From Bolinopsis microptera (Eukaryota; Ctenophora; Tentaculata; Lobata; Bolinopsidae): a stretch of DNA of 64,000 nucleotides. The stretch spans positions 16,693,669-16,757,668 of the forward strand of contig NC_087072.1 in NCBI RefSeq assembly GCF_026151205.1, written 5' to 3'. The notes under the pieces were generated by a model that did not search any database, had not been told where the DNA came from, and worked only from the letters and a program-made list of their open reading frames with translations. Positions within the stretch are counted from its first letter, which is position 1; each line of letters starts with the position of its first letter. Both the position numbers and the translations under genes were made by a program. This document shows positions 12,501 to 49,474 of this stretch, piece after piece.

Positions 12501-14089
12501 ATAACAACTTAACAAGCATGCAAAGCCATTGATATGGTTACCATTGTCAGACTCCGTCTCCTCTTTCTCCCGTAGCTTCTTAAACATTTAAACCTGAGGT
12601 TCCGCAAGGTAAGTTGCATTGCCAAATGCTATCACGTCTATTATACTAGTATAGCTATACAGTATAGACATAGCTCTTCGTTATAACGATCATCGAGGTA
12701 GGAAAGAATTTAAGCTAAAGAACCACGTTATAGCGAGGTACAACATCGAATTTTGAAAACATAATGAAGCTGAAGAAAAGCTAACTGGCGCTGAGGTGCT
12801 TGATCTTCAAGAGGGTACGGTTTATGGAAGTCTATCGTTCTTAAAGTTTCTAGCTGTTGGAATTTCAGGAATTTGTCATGAGTTTATAATTTTGCCAGTA
12901 CGTTTATTTTTTATTCAGTACGATACAAACTGGTACATACCTCAATTCCCCAAGTCTCTTAACTGATTTGCAATTATTCAACAAGAGCAAGTAGAAACAA
13001 TAATTGCAGTAATCAATGAATCTAAATCATGTTAATGAGCAGAATAGGAAAGAATATTTGCAAGCATTTAGTTTACGTTGTTGATATAAGTATAACTGGG
13101 ATCTAATGATTTTTTTCACCTGCAGCTGTACCAAACCATGTGTAAAATACGACGAAATCTTAAAATGTATCAAGAGTAAGAAAATATAAGCTCACTAGTA
13201 AGTCGTGTCGCACGAATCTACTAGAACTGGTAGTACTAAGTATTACCGGTAGTATTATGTTACTACTAGAACTGGTAGTATTACTACTATAAGTAAGCAA
13301 GTAAGACTAAGATAACTAAAACTTGCTGACAAGTAATCTCCCCTCCTGGGGTAAATCAAGAACAACCACTTGCTATCGCAAAATCTCACGTTTATTTAAT
13401 TTTAGTGTTATAGTATTATTGAGATTGAACTGGTTATTATACTTCATGGTCAAGTTTGTAAGCTAAAATATACTAGTCAATGACGGACACTTGCTATGTG
13501 CTACGTACAAGTAAAATAACATAAATGAATATCTTGATACAATTTTCAATCAGTGGGACTAAATATCGCAAAACTAATTGGAATAATCTCTCGAAATAAA
13601 GATTCAAATGTAGAAGTAGTTTAACTGCGGTGGAGTTCAATTTCAGGGCCAGTCCCCAGGTGCACATTCTAGGTGTGATTCACTTATTTTCACGGTCTGT
13701 ATATATCTGGAGTAGTAGGAGTGGAGCTATTACGTATCCAGAGTGGTTTATCACTCTTTGTGTTGCTTATATAATAGACTTGAACAATGCCTTTACTTCT
13801 GGAATCTGGATCATGAGTATAAGTTGAACTTGAAGAGTTAAATTTGAGGCTACGCACTATTTAATTTATTTCCAGTAAAATTGCCGTTGCGATATTCATC
13901 CACTGTTCTTGGATTCAGTATTTTTGAAATTTGATGAAGTCTAAGTGATTTCAGAAAAAAAACTAAACGATTACAAAAAACGATCGCATCGAAACTTATT
14001 AAGTTAAAGTAAATTAAATAATTATCAAGCAACTCACCCGAAGCATCACCACATCCCGAAACTGTCTTGTTTCGAGTAGAACGAGGCAT
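506..14089 (-). CDS. Ferlin gene A, 5' part (C2A, C2B, FerI, start of C2C)
   Basis: Ferlin-family gene read on the minus strand and continuing past the left edge. Core exons in transcript order: 3442-3549, 3111-3249, 2723-2822, 2452-2568, 2252-2334, 1950-2033, 1650-1815, 1336-1482, 1014-1188, 799-845, 506-675. Every junction has GT/AG signals and the phases agree throughout. The first three exons form a C2 domain (C2A). Then come an acidic exon, a lysine-rich exon, a second C2 (C2B), a FerI-type segment and the start of C2C (VDPFVQFEFAG, later FPSMAEKF). Its order and sequence parallel gene B at 36.9-33.5 kb, for example SIQIIPPG and LQPGQF in both. Calcium-binding acids are poorly kept in C2A (IFHQESLGKDK where D-x-D is expected) and absent from C2B, so these domains are probably calcium-independent. 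The known family role is membrane fusion or repair. Several alternative first exons lie at 4.6-14.1 kb. The C-terminal half is not in the window. Confidence 0.9.
2723..3549 (-). CDS. Gene A C2A domain exons
   Basis: Three exons (3442-3549, 3111-3249, 2723-2822; phases 1-1, 1-2, 2-0) encode one C2 beta-sandwich of about 115 residues. Recognisable strands are GPTIKILVKKATNL, then IDPYAEVSF, then KNPEWNEELIF, then VQVKIFHQESLGKDK and a closing DWHDIEIKLID. The WNE motif and the DPY turn are typical of ferlin C2A. Gene B has no counterpart: its first exons splice straight to the acidic linker. The usual loop-3 aspartates are replaced by H and Q, so calcium binding is doubtful. Confidence 0.85.
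3788..3867. repeat. Three copies of a 28-bp repeat
   Basis: TTAGCAGCTAAGTGGGAGTC units in tandem with small changes, in the first intron of ferlin A. A shorter TAATTAGC tandem lies at 2673-2712. Confidence 0.85.
4309..4508. mobile_element. MITE, TACCTTATCGGAC family, copy 1
   Basis: 200-bp element with terminal inverted repeat TACCTTATCGGAC / GTCCGGTAAGGTA (one mismatch) and internal repeats of 'AATGTCCGTTCAAAT'. Any open frame across it is accidental. Confidence 0.8.
4621..4696 (-). CDS. Candidate proximal first exon of ferlin A (e)
   Basis: ATG exon of 76 nt beginning MGMFGSDDEEKKEE and continuing with a Gly/Ser/Asp/Glu-rich stretch, ending in phase 1 to match the C2A exon. It is closely analogous to the MAILGLGEDSEEK first exon of gene B. 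The donor (GTGCTC) is poor, which lowers confidence in the exact 3' end. Confidence 0.5.
4697..6219. other. Ferlin A 5' intron or intergenic DNA
   Basis: No exon with convincing splice signals or homology. A 133-codon plus-strand frame at 5063-5464 looks like chance in AT-rich DNA. Confidence 0.5.
6220..6247 (-). CDS. Candidate alternative first exon of ferlin A (d)
   Basis: ATG exon of 28 nt reading MPDDGVDAK plus one base, followed by a consensus GTAAGT donor and ending in phase 1, so it splices in frame to the C2A exon at 3549. It is short and acidic like the other ferlin A starts. A MITE copy lies just upstream (6520-6726). Confidence 0.5.
6520..6726. mobile_element. MITE, TACCTTATCGGAC family, copy 2
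   Basis: It shares GGACATTAATTGGACGCTGG and the internal AATGTCCGTTCAAA blocks with the 4.3-kb copy; the right end is GTCCGATAAGGTA, the left end slightly altered (TACCTATCTTTTCGGAC). Confidence 0.75.
6727..8310. other. Ferlin A 5' intronic DNA
   Basis: No clear gene. One very short frame (MIVASD, 8061-8079, phase 1, donor GTGCGT) would fit ferlin A as another first exon but is too short to trust. Confidence 0.4.
8311..10127. mobile_element. 1.8-kb foldback element, 163-bp terminal inverted repeats, TA flanks
   Basis: The ends ATCCTGGACCAGGCAAAAGT (8313 on) and the inverse (to 10125) are near-perfect over about 163 bp and bordered by TA. Inside are about five or six direct copies of a 175-180 bp unit (GCGAGTAGCGATTGATGCAC ... 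AAGATATCTCAGCTTCTGAT) at about 8.64-9.64 kb, then about two copies in reverse (9.66-9.96 kb). The CTCAGCTTCTGA core also occurs in the 44.6-kb element. No coding capacity is apparent. Confidence 0.88.
10331..10390 (-). pseudogene. Decayed duplicate of a ferlin A first exon
   Basis: Minus-strand frame GFDGFDGEEEWDNVI plus one base followed by a GTATGT donor, at the position equivalent to the MVFTDDEGEGDI exon in the neighbouring duplicated unit. The phase still fits the C2A exon, but the frame extends upstream without an ATG, so it looks like a first exon that lost its start. A non-coding 5' exon or an internal 5' exon are alternatives. Boundaries at the 5' side are approximate. Confidence 0.3.
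11012..11048 (-). CDS. Candidate alternative first exon of ferlin A (c)
   Basis: ATG exon of 37 nt reading MVFTDDEGEGDI plus one base, then a GTAGGT donor; phase 1, fitting the C2A exon. It sits in the second unit of a roughly 600-700 bp tandem duplication (10.13-10.75 and 10.82-11.53 kb). The first unit carries a related acidic frame (GFDGFDGEEEWDNVI, then a GTATGT donor, also phase 1), but no ATG is visible in front of it. Confidence 0.5.
12542..12587 (-). CDS. Candidate alternative first exon of ferlin A (b)
   Basis: ATG exon of 46 nt reading MFKKLREKEETESDN plus one base, then a GTAACC donor. It ends in phase 1, matching the C2A acceptor. The lysine/glutamate-rich composition resembles the other ferlin N-termini in this window. 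The donor is weaker than the best ones and there is no transcript support. Confidence 0.45.
12782..12990. repeat. Dispersed repeat, partial copy 3
   Basis: AACTGGCGCTGAGG, GTTCTTAAA and ATTTCAGGAAT in the same order as at 47937. Diverged. Confidence 0.5.
14038..14089 (-). CDS. Candidate alternative first exon of ferlin A (a)
   Basis: ATG-initiated 52-nt exon encoding MPRSTRNKTVSGCGDAS plus one base, followed by a strong GTGAGT donor. It ends in phase 1, as needed to join the C2A exon at 3549, creating an aspartate at the junction. No in-frame stop intervenes. The peptide is basic, unlike the acidic alternatives. It lies about 3.6 kb downstream of the last visible exon of gene B, so it would be the most distal promoter of gene A. 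Confidence 0.5.
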
Positions 14090-14370
14090 CTTTCATCGGC
14101 CCTGCAAGTGCAACCGTTACACCTTGCAAACCTTACAGTACACCTTTTTAATATTCCTTGAATACAAGGTTCAGCAATCAATAGATGGAGAAATAAGGTA
14201 TTTTGAGAAAAAAGAAGCAAGAAAAAGGTGTATGGTGGCTCAGACCCGCCATCGTTTAAAAATTGATTTGAAAAAAAAAAACCAATGTCAAATCAATTTC
14301 GATTTTGATAATTTGACCAAATCCCATAATTGAGACAGCGGACCGCTGCCAGTATTTCTCTTTCCCAAAC

Positions 14371-14750
14371 AAAAGTAAATGATATTAATTTGAATAACCG
14401 TCCGCAAATGCAAAATGATACCAAGAATGAAATCGGTCGGTCGCTTTTCCCATTCATTCACGGCTTACGAATTGTAATAAGTTTCAATTAATTACATCGG
14501 TATCAATCACATCCTGTAACAATCTTTTTGGGTTGCTTTCGTCTTCGAGTCGATACCTAATTTTTCGGGTTAAGGGCGGTGGTTAATAGTGTCTAATTAG
14601 CTGATGTTTATTGAATCGTTATTGCAGAGTACATGACTTCGGGTAGTTCTTCTTAATCTATTACAATTGTTAATGAATGGGAAAAGCGATCACCAAACGA
14701 TCTCATTTTGCATTTTCGGACGGTAATTCAAATTAATATCATTACTTTTT
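14371..14750. mobile_element. 380-bp foldback MITE
   Basis: Left AAAGTAAATGATATTAATTT and right AAATTAATATCATTACTTTT are inverted, and matching continues through CCGTCCG.AAATGCAAAATGA and GCTTTTCCCATTCATT. The centre is unpaired. It is non-coding. Confidence 0.75.
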
Positions 14751-15568
14751 ATGTGGCCATGATTGAAAGATAGCATGAAGCGAATCCAAATCGTGCTAAG
14801 ATCCTCATTCCCCATAATCTTAAATCTTTATCTGGCAAGTAACACATAAAATTGAAACACCGATACTCAATTACATTAGATTTAGAAACTGTCGAGCACA
14901 AAATAGGTTTCAGTTAATACACATTTTGGCATGACTTAGAGTTAGAGCTAAAGTAGTCATGTGCATGGTAACAATGCACATTTAATTTGTCTACTGTGAA
15001 GTATTGGTGAACACTTTCAAGTGCTTGTCTAAAGTCTATAAAACGTTCGAAAAGTTTAAATGCAATCAACTTTTAACAGCAATGTAAATTGAAATTGTAC
15101 ATTGCTCCTAACCAACTTTGGCTGCATGTAGTAGAATCCTATTCCTTGAGCTCAAGAAGCATGGCTTCCGTATTAATTAGTTTACTCAAGCAAGTCAAGT
15201 TGATGTGAATTAGGCATTAGCGATTTAGGCGAATCCATTAATTATTCTCAATCGGTGAATAATTTTTACTCTCTCATACATACTATCTTACTGATTGATT
15301 ATTGGTGCATATTCTGCTCATACTGATACATTTTTTATTATACAAAGTGGCGTAACGACTGCCCCGCTATTTTCCCCAAATTTTAGGTTTTTTTTTAACA
15401 GAAAAAAATTTAATGGTGTATTATCCCGTCCACTTGAACGTTCAATCGAAGGGAAAATATTTAGAGAGTTACAAAATGCCCTCAGGGAGCGGCAAAAGAC
15501 ATTTTAGGGGAGGAAAATGTTTAGTGGGGGCCGGCACGTATTATGTACGTTTTACCACTGAAAAAAGT

Positions 15569-16348
15569 GGGGGGGGGGGGGGGGGGGGGGTTCACCCTGA
15601 TTTTTTTTGTGAAACTTGGTTTCGAGACCAACAAACTAGGACCGGTGACCAAACTTTTGAGGGGGTCAAATAGCAAAATACCCTAAACATGCCCAAAAAC
15701 CAGATTTTAGGTGCTCTACTTGTAGCTAGTGGTCCCCTGAATTAGTATATGAATTTTCATCAAGATTGGACAAAGATGACTGAGTTATGAGCCAAAAACC
15801 ATATGACCATATTTGGGCATACGCACCAAATTTGATCGATTTTGGCTCATAAATTGGTCAAATATCAATATTTTTGAATGAAACGAACTTGCAGTGCAAA
15901 ATTCAGAATTTGGCCGCCAAATTTTTTAAAGGCCTAACTCAAAACTCCAATACAAAACTTAAGGTCGAAATGCGATTCTACGTTGATTCTGAAAATTTCA
16001 TGTAAAAATATTGAAACCCTATTGAGTTCTATTGTTTTGAGCGAAATCAGTTTCGCAAATATCGCGAACTGAGATATGGGCGATTTTGTTCATTTTCTGT
16101 GATTATTTGAACACAGAATCCACAGTTAGGTAGACATTGAGCTGATAATCATAGAGAAAGTGTAGTATATGCTTACCTTCCATATAAAGTTAGTTTTATT
16201 CAAAAATATTGATATTTGACCAATTTATGGGCCAAAATCGATCAAATTTGGTGCGTATGCCCAAATATGGTCATATGGTTTTTGGCTCATAAGTCATAAC
16301 TCAGTCATTTTTTGTCCAATCCCCCCCCCCCCCCCCCCCCCCCCCCCC
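15569..16348. mobile_element. Foldback element bounded by G22 and C28 runs
   Basis: A run of 22 G (15569-15590) and a run of 28 C (16321-16348) flank two inverted arms: 15758-15885 is the reverse complement of about 16197-16320 (shared TTTGGGCATACGCACCAAAT). The homopolymers are themselves reverse complements, so they act as outer ends. G-quadruplex formation is likely. Run lengths may be assembly estimates. Confidence 0.75.
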
Positions 16349-16990
16349 TTAAATCGAAGTGAATAATGCACTTATGATATTTGACTGAAATAAAATCGTG
16401 TTAAAATCGTGAATAATTTACAATATTCATAGGTAAGTATGAAATTTGTGATCAGAAATTCCAGCTAAAAGAATTAAAATCCTCCAAATTTGCTAAATCT
16501 ATCAATAGAAAAGTGCACTTTGTGCGCTAATTGATTTTGTCTCAAATCATAAAATAGCACACGTCATTATTTTAAACAATATCCGAAATACTAAAAATTA
16601 ATCAAAGCAATACTCATGAATTTAAAATATCAATCGTATTTATAAAAAGCTGATAAGACACATTTTGACATCTTTAAGTATGAGTTCGTTAAGTTTTTGC
16701 CTTAGGTTATCGGACATTGGTATGGATGAGGTATAAAAATCAGAGGAAAGTTCAGAAAATTCAGGGACATCAGATTTAGTTCTTTTGTTTTTGAGTTGGG
16801 CTACGAAACAGAATTTGTCGTGTTCTTTTGGTAGTGCTCTTTCGAATGTTCTTTGAGGACTCATTCGAAGGTGATTGATCAGCCAGCTGTTATGAACCGA
16901 ACATAGCCATCGTCAGCGCGCCCTGGTTGAAAATAAATGATATTAATAGATGTGACAGGAATCTATCATTCCGCCGTTCTGTGATCAACT

Positions 16991-17077
16991 TTATTCTGTT
17001 ATTCTGCTATTCTGTTATTCTGATATTCTGTGATTCTGTTATTCTGTTATTCTGTTATTCTGTTATTCTGTTATTCT
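16991..17077. repeat. TTATTCTG octamer repeat
   Basis: About ten imperfect copies of TTATTCTG between ferlin B's end and ferlin A's distal first exon. Confidence 0.9.
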
Positions 17078-17650
17078 AGGTTGACATCTAGACATGCAAT
17101 CACTTATCACCCGATTACCGCACTCGTTATTGCACCCTGATAAAATCACATAGTCATTACGATTTATGGTTCACCAAACGTAATTGAAAGTGCTACGATA
17201 GCTCTAGAAATATAAAGATAAGTAACTGCTTGTGAGGGAAGGGCTAACAATTCCGTTATTTTATCACCTGTCTGCAGTTACAGAACTATAGAGTTGGTTA
17301 TCTTAATAATTCAAACAGCCAGTTGAGTTCTCAATATGATCATTTCATCAACATTGTGTATATTGGAAGTGCGGTTTTTGGTCGATATGCTTTGAAAAGA
17401 TGTGCTCAACTGTTTTGTTTTATTGATGGCTTACAGTGCTTAACGAATTAAATATGTGTCACTGATTCATTACCAAATATTAGCCAGTCCAAAGTTTCGA
17501 CCACATTGCATCAGTAAACGCTTGCTGATAACAAAATTATATTCATGACAAAATTTTATCAGTTTAGTCCTACAAAATGAGGGAAGTTTTCACCACCAGA
17601 ATTGTGACTAAAACGAGAATTTCATAGTGACAGTAAAACAGTTCCCTTAC

Positions 17651-44470
<26,820 letters not shown>

Positions 44471-44561
44471 GACCAGCTAAAATATAATGCCTCAATATAA
44501 TTATAACATTTAGTATTAAACAAAATTTACAACATCGATACCATTATCAAGAAATACTAAC

Positions 44562-47500
44562 TACTCTAGTAGCAGAGCATAGTTGAGTGTGCACTTCGAT
44601 GTACACGATTTCTGACAACACAGGGTTGTTTGTTAGGTCATTCTAAACCAAAATCGTTTAGGTGGACAATTTGTTTCGCTAGAGACAACCCTACAGGGCA
44701 AATTTTCTAAATTACCCTCAGTCGCGTATACGGGATTTTCGTATTTCGGCTCCTGAAGGTCATAAAGACTTCATTTTTAGCTTAAAATTACCGCAATGGC
44801 CACATTTATATACAACTTATTAATCAATATATGGTCTAAAATTGTTTGTTTCCGAGATATCTGCAAAAAACTAATTTTAAGCTCAGGCGTAGGCACAAAT
44901 TTCATCAAATTTGTATCTCAGCTTCTGAAGGTCTTAGAGCCTCAAACTTTAGCTTAAAATGACTGAAATGCACATGTTTATATTGACACTATAAAGGTCA
45001 TAAAGGCCCAAAATGCTTACTTCTGGAAAAAATCCAGAAAAACCGATTTTCACTGGGGCAATGAAAAAAATCTACTCTAGAAGCTAATTGAAATCGAGTA
45101 TGCAGTTTGGTGTCGACAACTTTTCTAGAAACCAGGTCCTTTGTAAGGTCATTCTGGATCAGAATTGATAAGGTACGCAATTTCTATCAGTAGTTCCAAC
45201 CCTAGGGGGGAAATTTCTAAATTACCCTCAGGTGCAAATATATAACTTTTGTATCTCGGCTTCTGAACGTTGTAGGGGCCTCTCTTTTAAGCTTTTAGCT
45301 CAAACTAACTGCAAAGGCCACATTTACATAAAAGCTATAAAGCAACATAGGGTTTATAGTGCTTAGTTTTGGAGATATTCATTAAAAACTGTTTTAACTT
45401 TCGTGCATCCTAAAATAGTAACATCAAACATGTACTTAATTTTGGTATCCCGGGCTAAAAAAGTCTTACAGACACTTTACTTGCAGCACAGCAAAAGTTC
45501 AGCATGAACAAATTCAGGTAATATTTATGAAGCAACACAATTTAGTTTCAGAAGCCCCCTTCAGCTATCTTGTCTTATACCCAAATGTATACGTCTAACC
45601 ATCTCTCTGGTTACTTCGAACTACTTCAATCCCCAAATTTATACATGAACATCTAACTATCTCGTTATAGTTACTACAAGTTGGGCTCTCTCCAGTACTG
45701 TTTGACTATTATGGCTAATCAACTTCAATCCCACCTCATGAAGTAGAATCTACTTCTAGTTTCCTTTAATTCTGCTACCTCTATGCCATGCCTATTCTAC
45801 CCAGCTACCACCAACACGTTATAATTGTAGCTCTTTCTAGCAACCTCTGAATGCTACCTCCTGCTCTATTATACAGGTACCATCAGTGGGCAGAATCCAC
45901 CAATTCCAGCTCTTTTCACGTACTTCGGCTACATCTATTTAGCTACTACTGCAAGGCCGCCTGGCCCCTCCAACTTCTGCTCTTTCTAGCAAACTTAACT
46001 TAAGCTACTTCTTGCCTTTTATAGCACCACCAGCAACAATTTATTTTGACTCTTTCCGGCTGACTCAGCTGCATTCAACAATTTCCAGCTCATTGAGGAA
46101 GAGGAAACCTGCTATTTCTAGCAAATTCTGAATGCTACTTTCTGCTCTATCTAGCTTCCACCAACACCCACTAATTGTTGTTCAGCTACCACTAGCACCT
46201 GCAAATTCTAGCCCTATCCAGCACACTTAGACTACCTTATGCTATATCCAGATAGCACAAGCACCCTCAAATTCTAGCTGGAGCCTGGAGGTAGCCTAAA
46301 TTAGATAAAAACAGATAGAATTTGAGAGTGCTCAACCAACTGAATAAGGATGGATGTAGCCCGAAGTAGCTAGAAGAAGCTAAAATTTGTGGGTACCGTT
46401 TGCTAGTGTTAGCTGGATAGAGCAGAAAGTAGTCTGAGGTTGCTGGAATTAGTGCTAGAATTTGCAGGTTCTGTTGATCCGTGATAGCTGAACAGAGTAG
46501 AGTAAGTCTGAGGTTGCTGAATAGGGCTAGAATTTGCAGGTGCTAATAGTAGCATAACAACAATTATTGGATGTTGGTGGAAGCTAGATAGATCAGGAAG
46601 TAGCATTCAGAGATTGCTACAAAGAGCTAGAGTGGGGATAGCAGAATTGAAGGAAACTAGAAGTAGATTCTACTACATAAGGTTGGATTGGAGTTGATTA
46701 GCCATAATAGCCAAACAGTACTGGAGAGAGCCCAACTTATGTTAAGACTGGGATCCGGGCTTAATCCCGATCCCTAATCCCGGTTTCGGTCTTAATCCCG
46801 GTCCCGGCACTTTTTCCCAGTCCCAGTCCCGGCAAAAAAAGCGGTCCCGTTCGAGCCTTGGCTTTAACGAGATAGAAGCAACAAGAGAGATCGTCAGATG
46901 TATAAATTTGGGGATAAGACAAGATAGCTGAAGGGGGCTTCTGAAACTAAATTGTGTTGCTTCATAAATATTATCTGAATTTGTTCATGCTGAACTTTTG
47001 CTGTGCTGCAAGTAAAGTGTCTGTAAGACTTTTTTAGCCCGGGATACCAAAATTAAGTACATGTTTGATGTTACTATTTTAGGATACACGAAAGTTAAAA
47101 CAGTTTTTAATGAATATCTCCAAAACTAAGCACTATAAACCCTATGTTGCTTTATAGCTTTTATGTAAATGTGGCCTTTGCAGTTAGTTTGAGCTAAAAG
47201 CTTAAAAGAGAGGCCCCTACAACGTTCAGAAGCCGAGATACAAAAGTTATATATTTGCACCTGAGGGTAATTTAGAAATTTCCCCCCTAGGGTTGGAACT
47301 ACTGATAGAAATTGCGTACCTTATCAATTCTGATCCAGAATGACCTTACAAAGGACCTGGTTTCTAGAAAAGTTGTCGACACCAAACTGCATACTCGATT
47401 TCAATTAGCTTCTAGAGTAGATTTTTTTCATTGCCCCAGTGAAAATCGGTTTTTCTGGATTTTTTCCAGAAGTAAGCATTTGGGCCTTTATGACCTTTAT

Positions 47501-47928
47501 AGTGTCAATATAAACATGTGCATTTCAGTCATTTTAAGCTAAAGTTTGAGGCTCTAAGACCTTCAGAAGCTGAGATACAAATTTGATGAAATTTGTGCCT
47601 ACGCCTGAGCTTAAAATTAGTTTTTTGCAGATATCTCGGAAACAAACAATTTTAGACCATATATTGATTAATAAGTTGTATATAAATGTGGCCATTGCGG
47701 TAATTTTAAGCTAAAAATGAAGTCTTTATGACCTTCAGGAGCCGAAATACGAAAATCCCGTATACGCGACTGAGGGTAATTTAGAAAATTTGCCCTGTAG
47801 GGTTGTCTCTAGCGAAACAAATTGTCCACCTAAACGATTTTGGTTTAGAATGACCTAACAAACAACCCTGTGTTGTCAGAAATCGTGTACATCGAAGTGC
47901 ACACTCAACTATGCTCTGCTACTAGAGT
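44562..47928. mobile_element. 3.4-kb foldback element with arms over 1 kb, TA flanks
   Basis: It starts TACTCTAGTAGCAGAGCAT and ends with its inverse; the arms (about 44562-45830 and 46560-47928) match nearly base for base, including an identical 50-odd-codon shadow frame in each. TA flanks fit insertion at TA. Each arm has several imperfect copies of a unit with 'TCTCGGCTTCTGAAGG' and 'CACATTTATAT'. The centre is built from Ser/Leu-codon-like short repeats (CTAGCTCTTTC). Similar units occur in the 8.3-kb element, so both belong to one family. No transposase is visible. Confidence 0.85.
46741..46866. repeat. GC-rich CCCGG-repeat insertion in one foldback arm
   Basis: About 125 bp of TCCCGGTC/TCCCGAT-like repeats that interrupt the right arm; the left arm lacks it at the equivalent place (about 45.68 kb). 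The rest of the arms align on both sides, so it arrived after the arms were made, or was lost from one. Confidence 0.7.
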
Positions 47929-47936
47929 AAACTAAA

Positions 47937-49020
47937 ACTGGCGCTGAGGGAGTTGATCCTGGAAAGGGTACCAAGGTACAGCCTACGGAATTATTAGAGG
48001 CCCATTGTTCTTAAAACTGACTGGTATTTCAGGAATGTGTTTGAGCACATATTATATTTGTGTAAGACTGCTGTCCTTAATTCCTCGATGTCTCCTGATC
48101 GGCTGATCTGATCTGGAATGGTTTGACAAAGGCAAGTAGAAACAATAGGGGTTGCCAATAATGCGGCAATTTGTTTATGTGGCAACCTTATGGTCCAGTC
48201 ATACCCTACTGGGTATCGATTGAGGTTTTTAAACAAAGCGGACAACAAAGCAATTACATGTTGCAGAAACTTCGGGGATGTTTCGATGCGATTGTGAACG
48301 AGGTTGTTTCTAATTCTAGGAACATAGATTAACACTAACAGGATTAACCGGATTAACAGGATTAAATTTACCACGAGAAACACGAGAGATAGATAAATAG
48401 CTACACTGTTTCGTTAGTGAGTTAAAAATCTTTTTGTTGATCCAAGCCTGCTCTAATGAACAATATCAGCTAGACAGAGATTCTGCAAGATACCTCATAC
48501 AATTTGTCCCTAAATAAATTTTTATAAATTCTGCCGTCCTAACTAGCATTTCACAGTTACAAATCGCGATGGAGCCAGTAGCTCGACAGCAATTATTCTT
48601 ATATAATTAACAATCTTTATATGTTTCCGATGCTGATGTAAAATGTAACAATATATGAATTTACAATCTTCGGTCACTATGTAACATTTTAGTTTTACAA
48701 ATTGCAGAGGTTTATCATTTGGCTGCAAATAAAACAATTGTATTTTGCGAAGCTAAAACAAGAAAATACACATGTTCAGAATAATTGTGACGGTAAAACA
48801 ACAATATAAAACTGTTGCCAATAAGGCAACAGTCTTTTTATGCGGCGAACTTATGGTCCCGTCCAATAATACCCCACATGAAGGTATCAATTGAGGTTTT
48901 AAAACAAAGCGGACAACAAAGCAATTACATTTTGCAGCTTGACCAGCAAGTGCTGTTGAAAAGTCTTTGCTTTGCTGACCTACTTGAACGAGGGACTCAA
49001 TATCAGTTTCTATGTCATTT
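47937..49020. repeat. Dispersed repeat, copy 2, with internal duplication
   Basis: It begins AACTGGCGCTGAGG like 12782-12990, includes a part matching 43158-43510, and carries two copies of a block with AAACAAAGCGGACAACAAAG (about 48.22 and 48.90 kb). Between 49.02 kb and the last gene C exon I see nothing. Confidence 0.65.
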
Positions 49021-49474
49021 AAAGATTTAGCTAAAATCAAAGCAATGACATCATTATTTAAGCGTCACTGATTATTTGACGTGATCTAATCTCCGTGGGA
49101 GCCAGATAAGGGGGGTTCTTGAAGACCCTTCTTTAAGAGTCTTTCTAAAGTGTGGACATGGAATCTAATGAATTCTAAAGAGTCCAGCTCTCATTCTCGA
49201 TCCAGAGTCCAGCCCATTTGCACGATAAGGTCGAGGTTTCGGGAATCTTCTAGCTGATTATTGCAGGCATGGAAACATGAAGAAGGTTGCTGTTGTAACT
49301 TGCTGATATCAGGTGTGGCTTATCCAATGTATGAGATAAGGTAGGATAACAGAGCAGACTGAAGATAAGAACCTTGCATAAAATGTTGGAAATAAACTCA
49401 ATTCATAAACAGCGTGAAATCGATATGAAGAAACGAAATTGAATAGTCGGACTAAAAAAGCTTTTGTGACTTAC

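Larger units (their letters stand above)
14751..17650. other. Region between ferlins B and A
   Basis: Holds the G/C-run foldback and the octamer repeat described separately. A 74-codon minus-strand frame at 16640-16864 has no recognisable domain and no clear splice context. The last small exon and poly(A) site of ferlin B should lie here but I cannot place them. Confidence 0.5.

Noticed and set aside
16640..16864. 74-codon minus-strand frame as a small gene or a ferlin A first exon
   Set aside because: No matching phase-1 donor and no known domain; kept only as a note.
44998..47542. Identical 50-60 codon frames in both arms of the 44.6-kb foldback
   Set aside because: Mirror copies of one sequence; no domain, and the frame crosses the internal non-coding repeat units.
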